Assembly (NCBI GenBank): GCA_016930695.1
Contig: JAFGGD010000027.1
Coordinates: forward strand, 1-56,454
Source: Candidatus Eisenbacteria bacterium
GTDB taxonomy: Bacteria > Orphanbacterota > Orphanbacteria > Orphanbacterales > Orphanbacteraceae
Length of the DNA: 56,454 bases
Reading direction: 5' to 3'
Shown: in pieces, positions 13,485-20,971 of the stretch
Position numbering within the stretch: the stretch's first letter is position 1
Layout: the number at the start of each line of letters is the position of its first letter
Notes under the pieces: model-generated
What the model was told of the DNA's origin: nothing
The model's input: only the letters and a program-made list of their open reading frames with translations
The model's database searches: none
Program-made: the position numbers and the translations under genes

Positions 13485-15029
13485 CTACCTCTTTGGGGTG
13501 AGAACCGCGCAGGGGAGTATCATCTCCTCCAGCGAGATCCCGCCGTGCTGGAAGGTGTTCCGGTACTGTCGCTCGTACTCGTGGTACCGGGTGGGATAGA
13601 CGAAGTAGTAATTCTCGCGGGCGAAAATATAGTTCTTGTTCAGCGAGTCCCGGGGGAGCTTGTAGTCCTCCGGGTTCTTTACCTTCACCGCGTGCCGCTC
13701 GTCGCAGCCGAGGTTGCTCCCGTGCTTGTAGCGAAGGTTGGTGGAGGTCTCCCGGTTCGCGTGCACCATGGTCGCCTTCCGTCCCAGAATCGCCCCGTGG
13801 TCCGAGGTGAGGACCACCGTCGCGTCCTGCGACGAAATCGCGCGCAGAATCTCGAAGAGAGAAGAGTGCCGGAACCAGGAGGTCATCACCGATCGGAAGG
13901 CGGCCTCGTCCGGCGCGAGCTCCCGCAGGATATCCGACTCGGACCGTCCGTGAGTGAAGATGTCGACGAAGTTGATCACCAGGGCGACGAAGGGAACCGA
14001 GAAGAGGGAACTGACCTGCCGCTTCAGTTGGTTCCCCTCGTCGGGATTGTAGATCTTCACGTATTTCAGGTTGCGGCGGAGGCGCACCTTCCGGCGCTCG
14101 AGCTGCGCCTCCAGGAGCTGCTTCTCGTGGCGGTTCTTGCTCCCCTCCTCCTCGGACTGCTCCTGCCAATACTTCGGGTGGATCCGCGCCAGATCCATCG
14201 GGAGGAGCCCCGAGAAGATGCCGTTCCGGGCATAAGGGGTCGCCGAGGGGAGAATCGAATAGTAGTGGTCGTTGCGAATCTGGAAATAGGGATCGAGCAG
14301 GCGCTCCATCTCCATCCACTGGTCGAGCCGCATGCAATCGATGATGACCAGATAGACCCGCTTCCCCTCTTCGAGGAGGGGGAGCACCCAGCGATCGACC
14401 AGGTCCGTCGAAAGGGGCGGACTCTTCTCCCCTCCCACCCAACCGGCGTAGTGCTTCTCCACGAACCGGGCGAACTCGGCGTTCATCTCCCGGCGGACGT
14501 CCTCCTGGGTCTGTTTCAGGCCGACCTCGCGAAAGCGCTCCAGCTCCAGGTCCCAGCGGGAGAGGCGGCGATGGATATCGATCCAATCGTCGGCGTTCGC
14601 CGTCTGCGCGAGCGCGCGAATCCGGTTGAACTCGCCCAGGTAATCCCGGGCGATCCCCGTCGATTCGATCCTCTCCTTTTCGAGCACCCGGCGGAGGGCG
14701 GAGAGGATCTGGACCGGGTTGACCGGCTTGAGGAGATAATCGTTGATCCTCTTGCGGATCGCCGTCTCGACCAGGTCCTCCTCCTCGCTCTTGGTGATCA
14801 TGATCACCGGGAGGTCCTCATGGAGTTCCTTGATCCCCTCCAAGGTGGAGAGCCCGTCCCGCCCCGGCATCATTTCGTCGAGAAGGACCGCGTCGAACCG
14901 CTCCTCCCGGACGCGGCGGATCGCTTCGTCGCCGGAGGTGACCGTGACCACCTCGTACCCGCGCTCGCGCAGGAAGATCACGTGCGGTTTCAGCAGGTCG
15001 ACTTCGTCGTCCGCCCAGAGAATACGCAT
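13485..15029 (-). CDS. porX: PorX-like response regulator with PglZ domain
   Basis: A 514-residue protein combining an N-terminal receiver domain (acid pair D7/D8, phospho-acceptor D51 in LLDEMMPG, T79, K101) with a C-terminal PglZ/alkaline-phosphatase-superfamily domain (LVIIDCMRLDQW near 217, VVLTSDHGAI near 400). This order and length match PorX, which controls expression and function of the type IX secretion system in Bacteroidetes and works with the kinase PorY. The histidine kinase gene lies immediately upstream, 54 bases away. The target of PorX here is unknown; the M6 protease at 20972 is a plausible T9SS-type cargo. Confidence 0.85.
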   Translation of the reverse strand: MRILWADDEVDLLKPHVIFLRERGYEVVTVTSGDEAIRRVREERFDAVLLDEMMPGRDGLSTLEGIKELHEDLPVIMITKSEEEDLVETAIRKRINDYLLKPVNPVQILSALRRVLEKERIESTGIARDYLGEFNRIRALAQTANADDWIDIHRRLSRWDLELERFREVGLKQTQEDVRREMNAEFARFVEKHYAGWVGGEKSPPLSTDLVDRWVLPLLEEGKRVYLVIIDCMRLDQWMEMERLLDPYFQIRNDHYYSILPSATPYARNGIFSGLLPMDLARIHPKYWQEQSEEEGSKNRHEKQLLEAQLERRKVRLRRNLKYVKIYNPDEGNQLKRQVSSLFSVPFVALVINFVDIFTHGRSESDILRELAPDEAAFRSVMTSWFRHSSLFEILRAISSQDATVVLTSDHGAILGRKATMVHANRETSTNLRYKHGSNLGCDERHAVKVKNPEDYKLPRDSLNKNYIFARENYYFVYPTRYHEYERQYRNTFQHGGISLEEMILPCAVLTPKR

Positions 15030-15083
15030 TCCGATTCCCGTCCGGATTTCCCCCCGGAGCTCGGCCCTTCCGGCGGGGGCCGC

Positions 15084-16391
15084 TTATGCGGGGAGGGTGA
15101 TGGAGATCTGGGTCCCCCGGTTCTTCTGGCTCTTCTCGATCATCATCCGGCCACCGTGGTAGTCCTCCACGATCCGCCGGGAAAGCGGGAGCCCGAGGCC
15201 CCAGCCCCTCCGCTTGGTGCTGAAACCGGGGTAGAAGGCGCGCTTCATGTCCGACGGGGACATCCCCCGCCCGTCGTCGCTCAAAGTCACTTTCACCGTC
15301 CGTCCCAACCGGTTATACCCCGTGGCGATGCGGATCGTTCCGCCTTCGCGCTCGGCCAGGGCGTCCACGGAATTGCGGAACAGATTCTCGATCACCCACT
15401 GGATCAGTTCCTTGTTGACGCGGATCTGGGGGATCTCCCGCAAGTCCTCGATCACGTGGATGTGCTTGCCGCCCCCCTCGACCCGCTTCCGCAGATACTC
15501 CAGGACCTCGTGGATGATCGGGTTGAGGTCCTGCGACTTCAGCGTCGGGAGGGATCCGATGTTGGAGAAGCGGTAGGCGATCTTGTTCAGACGGCTCACG
15601 TCCTGCTCCATCTCGCCGATCAGCATGTCCAGCTCCTCGCGGGTCAGGACGACCGATTCGGACTCCGTCTCGGCGGTCCGCGTGCGGAGCAGGTGGAGCC
15701 ACCCCATGAGAGACGAGATCGGCGTGCCGAGCTGGTGGGCCGTCTCCTTCGCCATGCCGATCCAGATGGAGCGCTGCTCTCCTTCCTTCATCCCTCGATA
15801 GCCGAGATAGCCGAGAAGGATGAAGATCGCCACCAGCGCCGCCTGGATAAAGGGAAGGAGCCGGAGGGTGCTCACCACCGGCGGATCGCCGTAATGCACC
15901 TTGCCGACCAGGATGCCGCTCCTCGGGTCGAAGAAGGGGATCGGCGCGTTGGTCCGGTCCATCCGGGCCGCCAGGGAGATCACCTCTTTCATCGGAGCCG
16001 ATGCGGGATTTTCCGGGTCCGTGTCCTGGAAATCGGAAAAGCTGACGTCCTCCACCCGGACCGAGACGCCGTTCAGCTCGTCCGGGATCGCGTGCCATGT
16101 CCAGGGGACGCCGCGCCGATCGGTGACGATCACGGGGAAGGGGAGATCGGCGATCATCTCGCTGAAAACGCCCGAAATCGCCTCGTTCCGCGCGGCGGGC
16201 ATGATCGTCCCCGCCGCGAACTGGGCGAAGATGCGGGAGAGCAGCTCCGTCTCCTTCTGCAACCGGTCGATCAGGTGATTGGTGTAGAAGAAGAGCGCCA
16301 GGATGAGAAAACCGCTCCCCAGAAAGATATAGACACGAAGGAGCGTCGAGGTGATCCGAGGAGGACCTCCGTGCGCGCGCGGCTTGACCAT
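15084..16391 (-). CDS. Sensor histidine kinase, probable partner of the PorX-like regulator
   Basis: A 435-residue membrane kinase with helices at about 18-36 and 174-197 bounding a periplasmic sensor region of about 135 residues. The H-box AKETAHQLGTPISSLMGWLHLL carries the phospho-histidine H219; the N box is NLFRNSVDAL and the ATP lid GRGMSP and GWGLGLPLSRRI. The AHQLGTP H-box type is typical of kinases in the Bacteroidetes/FCB group, PorY included. It lies between serS and the PorX-like gene with short gaps, so it is probably co-expressed with its response regulator. Confidence 0.88.
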   Translation of the reverse strand: MVKPRAHGGPPRITSTLLRVYIFLGSGFLILALFFYTNHLIDRLQKETELLSRIFAQFAAGTIMPAARNEAISGVFSEMIADLPFPVIVTDRRGVPWTWHAIPDELNGVSVRVEDVSFSDFQDTDPENPASAPMKEVISLAARMDRTNAPIPFFDPRSGILVGKVHYGDPPVVSTLRLLPFIQAALVAIFILLGYLGYRGMKEGEQRSIWIGMAKETAHQLGTPISSLMGWLHLLRTRTAETESESVVLTREELDMLIGEMEQDVSRLNKIAYRFSNIGSLPTLKSQDLNPIIHEVLEYLRKRVEGGGKHIHVIEDLREIPQIRVNKELIQWVIENLFRNSVDALAEREGGTIRIATGYNRLGRTVKVTLSDDGRGMSPSDMKRAFYPGFSTKRRGWGLGLPLSRRIVEDYHGGRMMIEKSQKNRGTQISITLPA

Positions 16392-16417
16392 GATCGAGCC
16401 TCCCGATTGCCCTGCCT

Positions 16418-17686
16418 TTATTCGATGACCCGCAGTCCGTCCATGTACGGCTGCAGAACGGGCGGCACTTCCACGGTGCCGTCCTCACGCTGGTAGTGTT
16501 CCAGAAACGCGATGGTTAAACGGGGGAGGGCGACGCCGGAACCGTTCAGCGTGTGCACGTGCCGGGTCGCTTTTCCCTCCTTCGGCCGGTAACGGATTTT
16601 CGCCCGTCTCGCCTGGAAATCCTCGAAATTGGAACAGGAGGAGACCTCCAGCCAGCGCTCCTGCCCGGGCGCCCACAATTCGATGTCGTAGGTCTTGGCG
16701 GAAGCGAAGCTGAGGTCGCCGTCGGCGAGGAGGAGCACCCGGTAGGGAAGCCCGAGCCGTTGCAGCACCGTTTCGGCGTGACCGAGCAGCTCCTCGAGGA
16801 CGTCGTAGGACTCCTCGGGACGGACGAAGTGCACCAACTCCACCTTGTCGAATTGATGCAGACGGTTGAGACCCCGGGTGTCCCTTCCCGCCGCGCCCGC
16901 CTCGCGCCGGAAACAGGCGGTGTAGCCGACGTAGCGGACCGGCAGCATCTCCTCGTCGAAAATCTCGTCGGCGTGCAGATTGGTGACCGGCACCTCGGCG
17001 GTGGGGATCAGGAAAAGATCGTCCCGTTCCGCCAGATACATGTCCTCCTCGAGCTTGGGGAGCTGGCCGGTGTTGAACATGGACGCGCGATTGACGAGGA
17101 AGGGGGTGTACACCTCGCGGTAGCCGTGCTCCCGGCGGTGGAGATCGATCATAAATCGGATCAGCGCCCTCTGCAGGAGCGCGCCGGCGCCGAAGAAGAC
17201 GGGGAATCCGGATCCGGTGATTTTGGTTCCCCGCGGGAAATCGAGGAGGCCCAGCGCCTCGCCGGTCTCCCAGTGCGGCCGGGCCCGGAAGGAATGGCGC
17301 CGCGGCTCCCCCCAGGTCCGGATCTCCCGGTTGGCGCTCTCGTCCCCCTCGGGGACATCCGGATGGGGAACGTTCGGGATGCGGGCGGCGATCGATTCCA
17401 GCCCCTCCTCCACCTCCTTGAGGCGCCCCTCCATCTCCTTGATCCGCGCGCCCGTCTCACGCATCCGGACGATCGGTTCGGAGGCGTCCTTCTTCTCCTT
17501 CTTCAGGAGGGCGATCTCCTCGCTCACGCGGTTCCGAACCGCCCGTAGTTCCTCGGACGACTGCAGCAGCTCCCGCCGTTCCCGGTCGAGGCGGAGCCAC
17601 CCGTCCAGGTCGGCGTCGTCACCCTTCCGCCGGATCGCCTCGCGGACTTGGTCCGCGTGTTCCCGTATGTATGACGCGTCAAGCAC
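16418..17686 (-). CDS. serS: Seryl-tRNA synthetase
   Basis: A 422-residue class II synthetase. The GTG at 17686 (VLDASYIREHADQVREAI) with GGAGGTG seven bases upstream gives the standard N-terminus of the coiled-coil arm that binds the long variable arm of tRNA-Ser and tRNA-Sec. Motif 2 is ACFRREAGAAGRDTRGLNRL and motif 3 is near EVSSCSNFEDFQARR. In a selenocysteine-using organism SerRS also charges tRNA-Sec with serine before SelA conversion. It is the first gene of a leftward chain running to lptD. Confidence 0.97.
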   Translation of the reverse strand: MLDASYIREHADQVREAIRRKGDDADLDGWLRLDRERRELLQSSEELRAVRNRVSEEIALLKKEKKDASEPIVRMRETGARIKEMEGRLKEVEEGLESIAARIPNVPHPDVPEGDESANREIRTWGEPRRHSFRARPHWETGEALGLLDFPRGTKITGSGFPVFFGAGALLQRALIRFMIDLHRREHGYREVYTPFLVNRASMFNTGQLPKLEEDMYLAERDDLFLIPTAEVPVTNLHADEIFDEEMLPVRYVGYTACFRREAGAAGRDTRGLNRLHQFDKVELVHFVRPEESYDVLEELLGHAETVLQRLGLPYRVLLLADGDLSFASAKTYDIELWAPGQERWLEVSSCSNFEDFQARRAKIRYRPKEGKATRHVHTLNGSGVALPRLTIAFLEHYQREDGTVEVPPVLQPYMDGLRVIE

Positions 17687-17778
17687 GGATCGCACCTCCA
17701 CGATGCTCCCCGCCCCCGCCCGGGGACGGACGGGCGAAACGGGTAAAATGAAGCGGACCGCCGTGTTCCGCTTTTCCG

Positions 17779-17807
17779 ACGCTAGCACGGGCCGAACCGG
17801 CCGTCAA
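17779..17807 (-). promoter_or_regulatory. Sigma70-like promoter upstream of serS
   Basis: Minus strand: -35 TTGACG (17807-17802), 17-bp spacer, -10 TAGCGT (17784-17779). It lies between the end of the WecA-like gene and the serS GTG at 17686. Confidence 0.4.
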
Positions 17808-17814
17808 TGGGGAG

Positions 17815-18816
17815 CTACTGGATCGGCACCCGGGAGAGGCGGGCGCCGCTGACGAGCGACGCAACAGCCGCCAGGAAGAAGGCGCTGATGTAAAAACCGC
17901 GCTCGCCGGTAAGCGAGAGGAAGACTCCGGCCAGCGCGAGCACCAGACAGATCGCGTAGACGGCGATCGCCGTCCCCCGCGCGTTGGCGAGTATCGTGCG
18001 GATCCTGTGAGAGGAGTGATCTTTCCCCGGCTTGTAAATGTGGGAGCCGCGGGAGATCCGGGTGAACACCACGAAGGTCACGTCGAAAATGGGGTAGCCG
18101 AGGATCAAAATCGGCACGAGCAGGAACAAATGGGAGGTCTGGTGCCAGGTGGACATGATGCCGAGCGATGCCAACAGATAACCGAGCAGGAGCGACCCCG
18201 CGTCGCCGAGGAAGATCGAGGCCGGATGGAAATTAAACAGGAGAAAGGCGAGGGCGGACCCGGCGGTCGCGGCGGCGATCAGCGCGGTGAGCGTCGCCCC
18301 TTTCGCGAGGGCGATCACGAAAAAGCCGAGAGACGCCAACACGGTGATTCCGCCGGCGATTCCGTCCATGTTGTCCAGGAAGTTGAGGGCGTTCATCATC
18401 CCCACGACCCAGAGGAAGGAGAAGACCAGGTCGAGGGGAGCGCTGGTGATGAGGCCGTTCGTGTTGCCGGAGAAGAAAAAGAAACAGCAGCCGATCACCT
18501 GGCCGAACAGCTTGGGAAGCGGCCCGACCCCCCACTTGTCGTCCGCCAATCCGACCAGAAAGACCCAGAGCGCCCCGATCAGGAAGCCGAAGAGTGGCCG
18601 TGTAAAGGAAACGTCCAGGAGGCGGATTCCCAAGAAAAAAGCGACCAGAAAACCGAGGAGCACCGCCAGGCCGCCCAGAAGTGGGGTCGGATTCCTGTGG
18701 ATTTTCCTCCGGTTCGGGAGATCGAGAAATCCGGCCCGAACGGCCACGGTGCGGACGAGGGGGGTTAGGAGCACCACGGCGGAAAGGGCCACCAGAAACG
18801 ATACGAAATAAATCAC
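17815..18816 (-). CDS. Polyprenyl-phosphate HexNAc-1-phosphate transferase, WecA/TagO-like
   Basis: A 333-residue polytopic membrane enzyme of the MraY/WecA family. It transfers a sugar-1-phosphate from a UDP-sugar to undecaprenyl phosphate, starting O-antigen, capsule or other surface glycan synthesis. The conserved segments are LVGLADDKWGVGPLPK, NALNFLDNMDGIAGG with the catalytic Asp, FLGDAGSLLLGYLL, and GKDHSSHRI near the C-terminus. The absence of MraY-specific features and lack of mur neighbours favour WecA/TagO. The exact sugar cannot be told. It has its own promoter at 18855-18884. Confidence 0.9.
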   Translation of the reverse strand: MIYFVSFLVALSAVVLLTPLVRTVAVRAGFLDLPNRRKIHRNPTPLLGGLAVLLGFLVAFFLGIRLLDVSFTRPLFGFLIGALWVFLVGLADDKWGVGPLPKLFGQVIGCCFFFFSGNTNGLITSAPLDLVFSFLWVVGMMNALNFLDNMDGIAGGITVLASLGFFVIALAKGATLTALIAAATAGSALAFLLFNFHPASIFLGDAGSLLLGYLLASLGIMSTWHQTSHLFLLVPILILGYPIFDVTFVVFTRISRGSHIYKPGKDHSSHRIRTILANARGTAIAVYAICLVLALAGVFLSLTGERGFYISAFFLAAVASLVSGARLSRVPIQ

Positions 18817-18854
18817 GTAACTTTCCTCTTAAGTCCGCCTTAGACGAACGCTCC

Positions 18855-18884
18855 ACTCTAGGATGGGGAATCGAGACCTGTCAA
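18855..18884 (-). promoter_or_regulatory. Sigma70-like promoter of the WecA-like gene
   Basis: Minus strand: -35 TTGACA (18884-18879), 18-bp spacer, -10 TAGAGT (18860-18855), about 40 bases before the ATG at 18816. Confidence 0.55.
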
Positions 18885-18935
18885 GACCTTTCAACCTCGT
18901 GATCCGAGACCCGATAGAGCCCGTTTCCGGTCCTA

Positions 18936-18964
18936 TTGACTCCCCTCCTCCCGATTCCCATACT
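18936..18964 (+). promoter_or_regulatory. Sigma70-like promoter of the membrane protein at 19022
   Basis: Plus strand: -35 TTGACT (18936-18941), 17-bp spacer, -10 CATACT (18959-18964). It is divergent from the WecA-like promoter. Its expected start of transcription (about 18971) lies after the earlier in-frame ATG at 18863 and before the ATG at 19022, supporting the latter start. Confidence 0.45.
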
Positions 18965-19021
18965 GGCTTACCGGCAGAGGAACCCGGGAAACCGACTCAC
19001 GAGAGAAGGCGGAATCAGCGA

Positions 19022-20809
19022 ATGAGATCGACCCCCCCATCCCCGAACGAGGAGGAAACGAGGAGGGACCGCGGCGATTCCCCGGCGATCCTCGCCACCG
19101 TAATCCTTCTGCTCGTCGCCACCACGATCGTTTGGACCTGGCCCATCGCGGCGCGCTTCGCCCAAGAGGTGCCCGTCGACGCGGATTCCACGGAGACAAT
19201 CTGGAAATTCTGGTGGATCGAGCGGGCGTTCCTCGTAGAGAAGACCTCCCCCTACTGGTGCGACTTCCAGCTCTATCCGCAGGGTCTCTCCTTCCTCTAT
19301 ACCAATCCGCTCGTCCTCTACGGCGTCATCAGCCTTCCGGTCCTGGCGGCGACCGACGGTGTCGGCGTCCTGATCGCGCTCTCCAATTTCTGGCTTCTCT
19401 TCACCTATCCGGTGGGAGGCTTCGCGGTCTACCTCCTCGCCCGCCGCTTCACGCGGAACCGGGCCGCCGCCTGGATCGCCGGCTTCCTCTACGCCTTTAT
19501 GCCCCTTCGCGGAGCGTTGCTCTCGTCGGTGAACGTGGCAAGCACCTTCTGGCTCCCCCTCCTCCTTCTTGCCGGCCTTCCGACCGGAAAGGACGTATCG
19601 CCCGTCCGGCGGGGACTCCTCGCCGGCGGAGCCGCCGTAGGCGCTTTCCTCACATCCCTCACCTGCCTCTGGTTCATCATGGTCTCCCTCCCCTTGCTCG
19701 CCGCGGCTCGCTGGATCGGCCGTCCCTCCGGATGGCGATGGACGGGAGAGATACGTTTCTGGGCCGCCGCCGCACTCCCCCCGGTCCTCTGCGTCGCGGC
19801 GATCGCTCTTCTCTCCCCCGCCGGAACGATGAAGGGAGCCGCGTATTATACTCCCCCCGAAAGGGTCTCCAGCCGGCTCGCCCTGGAACCCTCTTTCTTC
19901 ACGACGCGGCAGAGCGACCAGAGAATCATGCAGGTCAGGGAGAGCGCCCGGTCCCACCCGATCAATCTGGCCTACCCCGGCGCATTCACCCTGCTCTGGG
20001 TCGCGGCGGGATCGTGCGCATTGAGATGGCGCCGGGGGTGGATCTTTCCGGCGCTCGCCTTGGCCGGCTTCCTCCTCTCCCTCGGTCCCTTCCTCGACCT
20101 GGGGGGATTCCGTCCCGGCCTACGCGTCCCCCTTCCCTACTGGCTCTTCCAGAAGCTGGGTCCCCCTTTCGACTTTTTCCGGACCCCCTACCGCTATCTT
20201 CTCTTGATGCATACGGGGCTGGCGGTCCTCGCCGGGGTCGGAATCGCGGGAGCCGTGCGGTACGCGGGAAGGATCCGAAGCGATATGGGTCGCCGGGCGG
20301 TGCTCGCCCTCCTCTCCCTGGGGGCGCTCGCCGCGATCCCCGATCTTTACCAGGGAACAGTGGCGACCCATGCGCCTGCTCGGGACGAGATCTTTCTCCT
20401 CCTTCGGGAAGGGAGCACCTCGGAGGGGAGCGTCCTTATCCTCCCCGCCTCCGCATACATCGAAAGAGTCGAGCACCGGATGGCACAGGTTCTGATGGAC
20501 CGTCCGATCCCCACGTCCACGGTGACCCGAGTGGCTTTCCGCAAATCGGAACCCTTCCGGCGATGCCCCTATCTCCGCAATCTGGTGAACCGGGAGGACC
20601 CGGGCGGCACGATCGACGCCTCCGGGATTCTGCGGGAGCTGGGAGAGGCGGGGATTCGGTGGATCGTTGCCACCATTAACGAGGAGAAGGGGAATCCCGC
20701 GTTACGCCGTTTCGTTCAAGAGTCGGGGCTTCTCCCTTCCCATAGAGAAGGTCGATGGGCGGTCTTCGAGATCCCACCCCCTTCGGATTTCCCACCTGAA
20801 ACGAAGTAG
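19022..20809 (+). CDS. Polytopic membrane protein, GT-C glycosyltransferase-like
   Basis: A 595-residue protein started at the ATG at 19022, with GAGAGAAGG upstream. After a short charged N-terminus it has about ten to twelve hydrophobic helices. The first loop after helix 1 holds acidic residues (VPVDADSTETIWKFWW), as in GT-C polyprenyl-linked glycosyltransferases of the PMT/ArnT type. The C-terminal 150 residues are soluble. Together with the divergent WecA-like gene, a role in surface glycan assembly is plausible but not proven; I do not recognise a named family. Confidence 0.6.
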   Translation: MRSTPPSPNEEETRRDRGDSPAILATVILLLVATTIVWTWPIAARFAQEVPVDADSTETIWKFWWIERAFLVEKTSPYWCDFQLYPQGLSFLYTNPLVLYGVISLPVLAATDGVGVLIALSNFWLLFTYPVGGFAVYLLARRFTRNRAAAWIAGFLYAFMPLRGALLSSVNVASTFWLPLLLLAGLPTGKDVSPVRRGLLAGGAAVGAFLTSLTCLWFIMVSLPLLAAARWIGRPSGWRWTGEIRFWAAAALPPVLCVAAIALLSPAGTMKGAAYYTPPERVSSRLALEPSFFTTRQSDQRIMQVRESARSHPINLAYPGAFTLLWVAAGSCALRWRRGWIFPALALAGFLLSLGPFLDLGGFRPGLRVPLPYWLFQKLGPPFDFFRTPYRYLLLMHTGLAVLAGVGIAGAVRYAGRIRSDMGRRAVLALLSLGALAAIPDLYQGTVATHAPARDEIFLLLREGSTSEGSVLILPASAYIERVEHRMAQVLMDRPIPTSTVTRVAFRKSEPFRRCPYLRNLVNREDPGGTIDASGILRELGEAGIRWIVATINEEKGNPALRRFVQESGLLPSHREGRWAVFEIPPPSDFPPETK

Positions 20810-20971
20810 AAGCGGGAACGCGGCTGCGCCGGGTGCGACACGCCACGCGCGAGCTTTGAACTTCCGCAAGCCACAGCGGTTCAAGGAGATACCGCACGGC
20901 TTCGCCGGAACCCGCGAGTGAGTGCCCCGCAGCTGCGTCCCCGCCCAAAGTCGGCTTTTCGTGGCTTTCCC
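20810..20971. other. Convergent intergenic region, no gene seen
   Basis: 162 bases between two converging genes. It holds an imperfect hairpin around TTGAACTTCCGC and GCGGTTCAA (about 20855-20883) but no T-run, and no tRNA cloverleaf could be built. Confidence 0.4.

Noticed and set aside
13545-16496. 983-codon plus-strand open frame opposite porX and the kinase
   Set aside because: Same reasoning: the minus strand carries recognisable domains throughout and the plus-strand translation shows none.
18863-19021. Upstream start of the membrane protein at 18863
   Set aside because: It would place the start before the best promoter and add a Pro-rich, unconserved-looking leader; the ATG at 19022 has a better ribosome site.
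20810-20971. Possible tRNA gene
   Set aside because: A GGTTCAA-like stretch is present, but no acceptor stem, anticodon loop or CCA end can be fitted around it.
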